Assembly: GCA_964036195.1 (NCBI GenBank)
Contig: OZ038454.1
Coordinates: 25,096,315-25,160,314, forward strand
Origin: Sphaerolaimus hirsutus
Lineage: Eukaryota; Nematoda; Chromadorea; Monhysterida; Sphaerolaimidae
Length of the DNA stretch: 64,000 nt
Reading direction: 5' to 3'
The stretch's first letter is position 1. Every line of letters begins with the position of its first letter. This document shows, one piece after another, positions 1-11,200 of this stretch. The notes beneath the pieces are model-generated. The model saw only the letters and a program-made list of their open reading frames with translations, was not told the DNA's origin and did no database searches. Made by a program: the position numbers and the translations under genes.

Positions 1-1321
1 CAGTGGGCGGTGTCTGAAGTGAAATGGCTTGAATGTTTTCTGGAATTAGTGGTTTTGTTTGGTATTTTGCGATGATTTTTGAGTATTTTTGAATTTTTGG
101 AAAGATTTGAATGTGCTTGTTTTTATAATAATTTGGAAACTTTTTGTTTTGTTGTTAATAGTAAATAGATAGCAGATATGAATTCTTTGTTAGACACAAA
201 AGTGCAACTTTTAAAGAATAAAAAATTTTTGAATTTTTTTACCTTGAATTTTCAAAATAAAAATTTCAAAAAGTTGTGTCAAAAGCTGTAAATGTTTTTT
301 GAAAATATGCAAAAATGCAATAATTAAAGTTTTCATGTTTGCTATTTTCAATCTCCAAATTGTTCAAGTTTAAAATGAATCTCCTCTTCTTTTTTTTTCT
401 TACAAATTTTTTGATATGTAAAGATTTACAAAACCACAACAACAACATTTATAAATTTTCAGAATTTAATTTTTAAAATGTACTATCTAAATATTTCTGA
501 GTAAAAAGCAGAAAAAATTTTGTTCAACAGATTCTGTTTGCAATTTCTCTCAAAATTTTACAACTTGATAAGAATCTTTCTTTCTCTTTTCTAAATCTGT
601 TTTTTTCTTAGTTGTTCGTTTTTCTTTAAACAATTCAAAACTTGTCAAAATATTCAAAACTTGTCAATAAACCCGAGTAGTACACGCTTTACTTTGTTGT
701 TTCCAATTCTAAAATTGTTGCTTTTTAAAGTTTTCAGCAATTTCTGTTACTTAATTTCGTTGATTTAAATTTTTCAAAATGTAAAATTTCGTAAAAAAGT
801 TCGTTTACTTGATCCAGATCGATGATTGTGTGATTTTTCACTTTAGTATGTGTCTTCAATAAATATGTAATAAAAAAACTAATTTGGAAAATTTCATTCA
901 AAAACGTAAAAACAACAGTAAATAACAATCATAAATATCACAACATATCACATTTGACATAAAAAACACTAATAATATCACATTCATAATTAACTTTTTC
1001 ACTTTTACACTTTTGGCAATTCAAAAGGCATAAATTGTGTATGCGTACGCAAACATTTGTATAAGTACGCAAAAAAACATACGCGTACGTTTTTCTGCGT
1101 TCGCGTATGCCAAAAAAACATACGCGTACGCAAAAAAACATACGCGTATGCTTTAGTTGACTCGGCCAGTGACACAAATATCTGTACTGCCCAAATTTAC
1201 TAGTTGACATTATCACTAGTGTGTACGTTGTCAACTAGAGTCAACTGAGAAAAATTTCAGTTGACTCTGAGTTGACATTTTACATGCAAAAAATGCGATG
1301 TCAACTAGCGTGTGGAGGCCC
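1..1321. mobile_element. Right-hand part of an AGTTGACA-word inverted-repeat element (left part outside window)
   Basis: Bases 1-430 match 48632-49060 almost identically and 936-1321 match 49331-49680, ending in the same terminus AGCGTGTGGAGGCCC. Between these blocks this copy has about 270 extra bases. The right subterminal zone repeats GTTGACA/TGTCAAC and CATACGCGTACG words. No ORF of interest. It sits in the laminin intron upstream of exon 1648. Confidence 0.9.
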
Positions 1322-1647
1322 ATTCTGTCGTACATTGGCCGATTTGGATGCCCTTTTGAGTATGTTGGGGTTTGGGGTCGGGGCTACAACCAAATTCTTT
1401 GTTTTTCTCGAATAGTCCCCCAGTCCTGAGATAACGGGGGTCAAGTCACAAAATTACACTAAAAACTGTGTGTTCCACAACTCACCCAAAATGTGGCCGT
1501 TTGGGTTGCAAACTTCAGAATAGGTGTCCTATGGAGTCTACTCTATTGTGCTAAAATTTCACTGCGATAGCTCATCCGTAGCTCAAGCTATCGCGTTTTT
1601 CCAGCGGTAACTGAAAATGCCCATCCCTGTATATTAAACTAATTTAG
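1322..1647 (+). other. Laminin intron, end
   Basis: Unique-looking AT-moderate sequence between the element end and the first exon; nothing recognised except the TTTAG acceptor at 1643-1647. Confidence 0.6.
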
Positions 1648-4600
1648 ATGGCAGTGAAACGAAATTGCCAGCGGCCTATATCGATGGATATTCCGGTGCA
1701 GCCAAAGTGGATTTGCCTGACGGGCAAAAGGGCACATACAAAATACTGGTAGGATATTTGGGAACGGGTGATATGATAACTATAGGACACATTATAACAT
1801 CTTAAAATTGTAAGCGGCCAGTAAAATGAGAAAGTTTTACATTTTACCTGACTTTTTTACAGGATGCATGTAATTTAACCTTTTACATGTCATTTTACAA
1901 GGCGCCGTATTAGCATTTCATTGGGACTGGCATTTTGATTCGTTGGCATCTCGAACGGTGCTCGAAAATCTCTACCTTTTACCAGAATTAACAATATTCA
2001 GGTTCTCGTTTCAACCTATCGATATATTAATGCAGTACTTTTTCTCCCTGTGGAATTGCTAAATTTTGAAAAGTCTGCATTTGGAAACTATTCTGTATTT
2101 CTCAAAATTGAAAATATTTTTTTTCAAACCATTCACTCACAGGTGCCGCTGGCCGAGCTCGGCAAGGAGCACGCGATCGTGATGGAATATTACAATGACG
2201 CACCCGACAGCGATTCCACTGCGACCATTGTGGCTACCGTCGACGAGCAACTTGACAAGCCCGGAAGGGTCACTATCAGACATTGTCCATACAGGTGACA
2301 ATTTTCATGTTTTCTCACGGGCGAAGCATTTTGTCAAAAAAAAATTGAAAATGTTTGATGCCACCCCCAGACCTGTAAAGTTCGCTGTCAAATGCCAATG
2401 TTATGCAAAGTATCAAAAGTCATGTGAAATGCCCCGGAAAATGTCAAAATTTATTTTATTCATAAACGGTCATTTGTCATTTTACAGTTATTTTTACATG
2501 ACTTTCGACACTTTTCATGACATTTTACATGACTTTTGACCTTTTGAATGACATTTTACAATTTACAGTTTCTGCAAGTTGCACCAGTACTCGCAATTGA
2601 TTCCACCTAACCCAATCTGAACACTTTTTCAGCACGCTGTGCCGCGAGGCGTTCATCTCTGCCAGCGGCGAGCCCCAGTTCTACTCACCCGCCAGCGCCG
2701 ACCAGACCGAGTACACGGTGCGGTTGAAGGTGCCCGGCCCCACCGCCGACTTTGCTATCGGCAAATTGGTCGCCGTGCCCAGAAGTACCATGGAAATGGG
2801 CGGGGCCGATTTGATGCGGCCCGCGCCCGCCTGTGTGAGCAGCGCTGATGGGTTAGTGAAGTGGTTGTGTTTATTGTTTTAAATTGGTTGTTATTAGGGT
2901 TCAAACGGGACCGCGGTCCCGGTACATGGTTCGGCAAAATGTCGGGACTGGGGCGGTCCCGGTCCCGGTCCCAACAATTGGAAAAAGCCAGTCCCGGTCC
3001 CGACACCCCAGTCCCGGTCCCGGTCCCAACAATTGGAAAAAGCCAGTCCCGGTCCCGACACCCCAGTCCCGGTCCTGGTCCGGCCAGTTGAAAAAAGCCA
3101 GTCCCGGTCCCCACACCCCAGTCCCGGTCCCGCCAGTTGAAAAAAGTCAGTCCCGGTCCCGACATTAGAAAATTTCTGGTCCCGGTCCCGGTCCGAGAAA
3201 CTGGTCCCGTTTGAACCATTTTTGTACTTCGCCGCGATATCGCGCATCACTGGTCGGACTGCGGAATTTGCCGCGAAAGTTGACAGATTTTGGTGCTTCA
3301 AGTCACTTATAAAGTACGCATCAAGTGAAAGTAAAATTAATGTGTGGCGATGAAAAAAACGCTTGTAAACTTTGTGTGCTTGTTTTTCAGACGTTTTATC
3401 ATAGATTTCACCTTGTTTTTCAGACGTTTTATCATAGATTTCACCGAAAAGTGCGATGTGAGGACACTCTAGTACCGTATTTGCTCGAATAATTTCCATG
3501 GGGAATGACTTTTCGACGGGGAATTATTCAAGGGGAGGGATTATTATTTCGTCAAAATTTTCCAGCATGTCTATCAACTCAAAAAAATGTCTCGCAAAAA
3601 ATCCAAAAAAAAATCCGATTTCGAACACACCTCACCCAGTTGCGCCCCGCTGAGCTACATGGTGCCGCCGAACGCGATCGTGGTGTCCGCGGCGGATCAC
3701 GCCAACCAGACGGTGCCCTATGAGGAATTGCCCTACGGGGAGGCTGCTGGCATCTGGCCAACAGATAGGGTCAAACCCTCTCATCTCGTCGTGCAGCTGC
3801 ACTCTGAGAGTGGCGAGACGGAAAAGGTTCGTTTTTTGGACTTGTAGCTAGTACCGGTGACCCGCCGCCGAAACTGGTATTTTAATAAAACATTCACATC
3901 AACTTTAATCAAAAATCAAAATCAAAACATTCACAGCAAAACGCGATAAATAGAGCCGCGCGGTAAAAAAAGCCGTTTTTAATAGAAAACCGGAGATCGT
4001 TAAAAACTTTTTTTTGCCCCTAGAAGTGACACATTGAGCTTTGCATTGACTGGAGTGTTTTTGGCACAATTTCATGCTCACGTCAAATGACGAACCCTCT
4101 GTAAACTCTCATAAAAAGTTTCGACTTTTCTAGTCCGCTTGTCATGTAAACATTCATTTCAGCTATTTTTTGAAACTCCGCGTTGAATCGACACGGAGCA
4201 TAACATGATCGGACATTTTTGTAAATATATGCGATTTAAGTCCAAAAAATGATAAAGTTTTTTTTTGTGTGTAAAATGTCTGGAATTCAATGTAATCAAT
4301 TTTCCGATAACTCTTATTCACGAAACTGTCTCCTGAAAAATACACAACCCCCGCTCCAATAGTCAAGCGACAAAAGGAAATTAATCACAATATAAACTAT
4401 ATAACTCCCATTTCGCAGTATTTCAATTTCACGGCCGACCTTACCGGCTCCGGCGGCTACTACATTCTCCTTCCACACTACCATAACCCATCGAATGGTA
4501 TCGGTGCCACGCTGCCAGTTACCATAACCAGCGAAGATGGTAGAATTACCATGGCGCATGGTAAAATGACCCACTGCGCAAGTGCGAGTGGTTGCAGGAT

Positions 4601-5255
4601 GGTATTGTATAGAGATGAGGATGGTAGGAAAGAGATCCATTTGGATGGCAAAATTCAGTTCAGTGTGAAAGTTCCTGTCACTGAGGAGCCTATTTATCTT
4701 GTTGGTGTTTTTGGATTCTATTTTGGGTTGGATTTGGTTTTGGTTTTGATTAATTGAAAAAAATGTCTGGGAGGTTTATATGAAAATGTTTTCAGATGCT
4801 AGAAAAAAATTTAAATATTTTTTGCCAGGATTTTCTAGCAATATTTTATTATATGTTTTCTGTTAGAGAGATTTTTCTTCGATTTTTAAAAATATAAGAA
4901 AACATTAAAACGTTTGCGGATTCATATTTATTTATACTTTTCCAATGGTTTTCGAGAGGGATTTAATTATACTTTCTCTTTAAGATATTTTCTTAAAATC
5001 ACCCATTTTTTCAATGCAATTTGTGTCATCCAAGCATCCAAACTTCACAAAAAAACTTTCTTTCAAAATGTACCTAATTGGGGGGGGGGGGGGGTTGTAA
5101 TTAGTCAACAGCAATAACGTTATTACTGGACGCTTGCAGGATTCAATAAACTTGGTGCCATATGCATCATACTCTGATGACCTGCTACGACCTTTACCTA
5201 CCGATTTGGCTGATGAATTTCTTGCTCAATGTGCTGCCGAAAACTTCGGCATGAA
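1648..5255 (+). CDS. LAMA: Laminin alpha exons 1-6 of the window: short-arm globular domain
   Basis: Exons 1648-1748, 2143-2294, 2633-2851, 3640-3826, 4419-4700 and 5140-5255. The translation is cysteine-poor and beta-rich (for example [42 protein letters not shown]) and runs into [16 protein letters not shown] just before the first LE cysteines, the arrangement of the globular region between LE arrays in LanA and alpha5-type chains. Reading phases join cleanly: 0, 2, 2, 0, 0, 2. The domain is far less conserved than LE or LamG repeats, so its extent is inferred mainly from its position. The first exon begins two bases into a codon, so at least one upstream coding exon is outside the window. 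Confidence 0.8.
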
Positions 5256-8200
5256 GTAAGTTAACAGCGCTTTTTATCAGTCATTTTTAATGGTAAGCAA
5301 AAAATGTGACCCATTTTCTAGGCCAGAAAAATTGACCGAATACTGTAAAAAGCGGATTTTCTCGCTTACTGTGGCTTTCAATCGCGGCGCTCTTCCGTGC
5401 GGCTGTGATTCTTCTGGTTTGTGAGCATTTTTATTTTTTTCATGCGTAAATCGGTAATTGACATCAATCGACGGTAATTCAAATCAATGTCAAAAAAATT
5501 ATTTTGTGTTTAACTCCTAAACATGTCTTTTCCGTGTATGTAGTTTTGTTTACTGGCTAAATCATAGTTTTGTTTACTGGCTAAATCAACAGATATTACG
5601 AGTCGCATTGTAAGTACTTTGAAAAACATAATAAATTGGCAGAAAAACAAACAAAAATAAAAGCATAATAAATTGACAGAAAAAAAACAAAATCGTTGAT
5701 AAGCTCTTGCAGCTCCATCAATGTGATTATTTTTTTATTGCTACTCAACAACAAAAACGCAGAGACCCAACAGCGTTCTGTGTTTCAAATGTGTGTTCTC
5801 CACATCACAATTTAACAAAAAAACTCAAACCCAGGTTCTACGAGTTTTGAGTGCGCTTCATTCGGTGGTCAGTGTCAGTGCAAACCGCGGATTATCGGAC
5901 GCAAGTGTGATAAATGTGCTCCAGGACACTACAACTTCCCGCAGTGCTCACGTATGATGTCTACTTTGGTTATTGTACGCAATACACCCCCTACTGAATA
6001 ACCCCCCCCCGCAATCACCCCCTGAGTAACACCCTAAGTGGGTTCCGTTACAATAAAAATTCTATTTAAAGAATAGAATCGCCAAGATAGTCTGACCAAT
6101 TTATAGCTGTCTGCTGAGTTAAAACTCCTCGACGAAATAATTCAAAAATCGTTGCTTTTTGTACATTTGGTAGGTATACCCCAGGCTTTACACCCTGCAT
6201 GCGTGGTTCACGCTGGAAGGAGTGCCAACGATATTTAACGGATGCTATTTTTATGAAAAGCTTAAAAAGCTCAAAGTTATACGTGAACGTATTCACAACA
6301 ATAAATTTTTCATCTTTTCACAAAACTAGCATCCTTTTATTATCATTGGCACGCTTCCAATGTGAGACATAAATAACTGCGCATGCAGAGTTTCATGTCA
6401 CTGGAGGTATGTATATCAGTTTAGTTACTTTGGTATACTCGGCGGACAGCACACCTAGTATGAAAACCTACCAGTATTTGAATAATTTTTTTTGGATAAA
6501 TTTCGCAATTAACTTTTTCATAGTAAAAACGAAATATTATGATGAAAAAATGTAAAAGGTTTGGTTCATTATTCAGATGGGTTACGGTATGTTTTCATAC
6601 TAGGTGTGATGTCCGCCGCGTGTACCATTCACCAACAAACAACCACCCACAATTCAACCCCCCCCCCTCAGCGTGCAACTGCCAGGGCCCCTACGAGCAA
6701 TGTGACGAGTCGACGGGCCAGTGCCGCTGCCCCCAGTACACCACCAACGGGCCCCAGTGCGACCAGTGCGCGCCCAACGCCTACGGCCACGACAAGTTGA
6801 TCGGCTGTCGGCCGTGCGACTGCGATAGGAGGGGGTCTAATTTGGACCTGTGCGACCCCGTGTTGGGACAGTGCGAGTGAGTGGGGGTGGGGTGGGGTCT
6901 CTGATGGTGTGTGATGAAGTTATGCAATATTTCGACGATGTTTCTTGATATTGTGCATGGTCAGTTCAAGCTGGCAGCATGCCAAGTTGGTCGTGCGGTA
7001 ACATAAGTACATTCCAACTACCGTATTTGCTTGAATAATTCCCCTTTGAACAATTCCCACTGTTAGATGAGTGGGGGAAAATAATTCTCTCCTTGAACAA
7101 TTCCCCCTCAAGGTTCATGATCAATTTGTTTTGTCCAATCTGAACAAAAATGGCATCTTATTTTGTGAATAAAGCATATTTCATGAAATAATTATTCCGC
7201 AGGGGAATTATTCGAGCAAATACGGTATGTAAAATTATGAAAGTATACTAAAGAACCCCCCACCCCCTCAAACCCTTCACATACAAATTCTCAACCCCCC
7301 CCCAGATGCAAGGAGCACATCACCGGGCGGCAGTGCTCGCAGTGCGTCGACGGGCACCACGGCTTCCCCTACTGCTACGAGTGCACGTGCAACTTGGCCG
7401 GCGCCACCCCCGCCGTGTGCAACAAGACCGACGCCAGTTGCAAGTGCAAGGAGAATGTCCAGGGCAATACTTGTGAACAGTGCAAACCGGTGCGTGGGAG
7501 GGGTTTCTGTGGTTGACGTTGAGTCCCTAGACATGTAAACCCGCTAGACATGTAGACTCGTTGCATGGTTGAATGGGTTACCATACTTGGAAATGCCGTA
7601 TTTTCGTTAATAAAAGTAGGTGTGTAGATTTTTGTCAACTTTTTACCTGACCAATTATTGAGGAATGGCAAATTATTTTTTGTTGCTTTTTGAAAACTTG
7701 AATGTTTATAATAAAATAAAAACTTACCCTAGCCGAGAACCATCACTGTTTTCCAATAAATGCTTCATTTCCAGGGTACCTACGATTTGGTGGCCTCAAA
7801 TCCCCGGGGATGTTCCGACTGCTTCTGTTTCGGCGTTACGGATAAATGCTCCAGTGCCGAGATGTACCACATGAATGTTTGTTGCTGTTTTGTTTTGTAA
7901 GAAAAACGCTTTTTGGCGGATCAACTCAAAATTGATCAAATATTTCTTTTGTGCAGATCACCTCTACGACGGGTTGGAGCAGTTCAAACGATCAGGCGCC
8001 GGTTTCTATCGTCGAAGACAACATTGAAATAAATCTAGAAACACCAGTTGATTCCATCAATGATGTTGGTTGCTTTGTCGTTTTGAGCTTTTTTCAAGTA
8101 CTGCCAATATATAGTCCATTGCATGATGGTTTGAGCTCTCCCAAAATTTGCAGGCGAATGCAATCTACTTCTTGGCACCGGAAGCATACTTGGGCAAGGC

Positions 8201-11200
8201 GCTCCAGTCCTATGGCAGTTTTATAAACTACACCATCGAGTCCAAGCCGGATCCCTCTGTTGATGAGTGTGTTTTTCAAAAAAATTATTATTGTTATTTG
8301 AAAAAACTTTGTCACTCACGTGAATGTTTAAATTTATTCAGGTCTGTGTCCGTTCGGTCGGCCGACATCGTGCTGGAGGGGGTCAACATCACCCTGTATT
8401 ACTTTGGCGCCAAGCAGGTTTTCGCTGAAGATGGCCTTGTTGTCAGTGCGCAGCTACATCCGGTGTGTTATTTTTTTGTGATTTGCGTTCTTTTAGTCTT
8501 TAAAGTAGTAAATGTGGTCATGGTGCCGACGCTTGTATTGTGTCAAATTCTAATTCTTTGGCGAAAATTCTAATTTTTTGGACTTTGTCTTGAATTTTTT
8601 TTCATTCCATACGTATTTATTCCGAAAAAAATTCGAAAACTAAATTTGAAAGGTCTAAAACTGGTTTTTCAAAAAAATCGAAAAGTCATTTTAGAAATTT
8701 TTTTAACACAATGCAAACATAAGTGTGTTAACCATCATTAATCCCGTGATCCAAGGATTTCTGGCGAGTGACTTCCTCGGAAGCTAGCGGCAGCCGGCGT
8801 CGGCGCCGAACCACAGAGGAACTAGTACCCGCATCCCGGGAACATCTGATGCGAGCCCTGCGACTGGTGCGAGCCCTGAAAATCAAGGCGAGCTACTACG
8901 ACACGCTCAAGAACGCCAGGCTGTTGGGCGGAGTCGTGCTGGGCACCGCTGAGCAGATGAGCGCTGAGGGAAGCGGGAAGGTTTCCAGCGTTGAGGAGTG
9001 TCAATGCCCCGCCCCTTATTCTGGGACTAGTTGCGAGGTTGGCTAACTGTTTTTGCTCTGGTATGTATCGCAGTAAAATAGATATTTAGAATCACGTCTC
9101 CACGCAGGGGTATCTTGAATTTTGACCCTCCGAGTGGTTGGATAGATAGCAAATCGCTCGACCGGAGGGATAGATAGCTGAAAAATTTTCTGGGGGGGGG
9201 GGTTGGGGGGGGTTTGGGGGGGGGGTTGTGGTGGTTCGATATTTAGGCTTTTTCGGGGCATAGAAGGAAGAAAAGGGAGAAAAATCGCTAAAAGTAGGTG
9301 TAAAATAGCTCAAAATGGGTATACAAGAGCATATAGTACTTAAAGTAGCTGAAAATAGGCAGTTAGACGCATGAACCAGTGATTTTGGAGGTGAAAATCT
9401 ATATATATAGGTATGAAAAATAGCGATTTTGAGCGAAAATTGGGGTATATTTTCTGAAAAATCGCTCCAGATAGGTAGATAGCTGAACGATTTGGGGGGG
9501 GGGGGTTTAGGGGGTAGTAGCCCAAAATTTTGCCTCCGGGATAGATAGATATTTAGCTGAGCGGCCTCCGGGATAGATAGATAGCTGGGCGGTTTGGGGG
9601 GGGGGGGTAACCCCCCCCAACCCCCCCCCCCCCCCATTCGAGACCCCTGTCTCCACGTGAAAAATGCTTCGTTTTTTAAGTGTGTAATTCAAATATATCT
9701 ACAATGTATACTTATATATATACCGTATATATTTTGAATTTTGAAATGTCTCAGTGTTTTAAATTTAAGTTTACTGGTTTTGACCAAAATAGATAATTAT
9801 AATCAAACAAGGTGAATCTTCCTACAAAACTCCCGTTCGACTTGAATAAAATCTCTTCATCAATAAAAATGTCTGACCAAAAAATTTTCAGCGATTTTTA
9901 CCGGGTACCAAAATACTACAGTATTAAACGATATATTTTTGTGAATTTTGTGGCATTCAAAATGTATTCAAAATAACCGCTAACCGCAGGAATGCGCCGA
10001 CGGTTACTATCGGGTACCCGGTGAGAATAATGGAGAATTGGGCGCGTGCGTGCCCTGCAAATGCCACCGGCACTCGGGCATGTGCGACAAGGCCACCGGT
10101 GTTTGCGAGGTCTGTGATATTGATGATTCTTTCGTTAATTCCCACCCCGCAGAATTTTTTTTGGATTTATCGATTGACGACTTGTGTGAGGAAAGGTGGT
10201 TGACAAATTTGCAACGCTGATTGCAACTAGGAAATGTAGTTCACAATTTCCAACAGTTGTGAGAGGAAAACTGTATTTTCCCTATAAATTGGCCGTCTTC
10301 CAAAACATTGCACTCTCTAATAAATGGTGCATTTATGCCATTGTCTGCCCCACTTGTAAATGCGCGATGGGTGAGGTGAATGTTTCCAATTCCTTTTCCC
10401 GACAACTTTCCCCCGCTCTACTTGTCTCAGAGCTGCATGCACGACACGACCGGCGAGCACTGCGAGCTGTGCGACACCGGTTTCTACGGCAACGCCACCT
10501 CAGGAACCCCATACGACTGCCAATTGTGTCCCTGTCCCATTCCCACGGCTGAGAACAGCTTTGCCGATTCGTGTGAAGTTACACCTTCGGGGACCCTGGT
10601 TGGATGCAGTTGCTTGGAGGGATATATAGGGCAGAATTGCGACACGTGCGTGGCGTTGATTTGTTTTGCGTTGGTGTTAAGTAGCTATGGTGAAGAAAAA
10701 GTGGAAAACTGTTAATAACCTTTATTTTTTTTGAGTTTTTGAATTTCCACCCATGTAGGGTAGGCGGTTTTGAGACGGGTTTTTCCCAGAGTTGCGAAAG
10801 TGTATTTACACTTACCCGGGTAAATGGGTTTTTATATTTACACTTACACTTACACTTTCATAAAATACCCATACACTTTTTTACACTTTCCTAGGTATTT
10901 TTAAAATACCTTACACTTTTGGTATCCATACTCAAAATTTGTAAAGTGTATTTACGCTTACACTTACACTTTTCAAAAATACTCCTTTCTGTTTTTTTTT
11001 CCTTTTGTACCGGAATAAAATTATAGGCATTTGAGAATGACTTGGGGCTGCCGCGAAAAAATTATTTTGGTCGAAATATTAGTATTTACATTGCAATGTT
11101 GTGATGAATATAATCAAATACAAGTTCTGGAGACTTTGCTATCGATAATACCAGAATTTAATAATGATAATCAGAACAAGAGTATTTTACGTTTTTTTAA

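Noticed and set aside
2755..3499. Gly/Arg/Ser- and Pro-rich ORFs resembling low-complexity proteins
   Set aside because: They arise from the GGTCCC hexamer array of the inverted-repeat element in an intron.
3587..3640. [13 protein letters not shown] as a possible light-chain-like start
   Set aside because: It is A-rich intron sequence running into the laminin acceptor; the true exon starts at 3640.
9092..9637. Proline-rich ORF
   Set aside because: A product of C runs in the AGATAGC element; no conserved domain.
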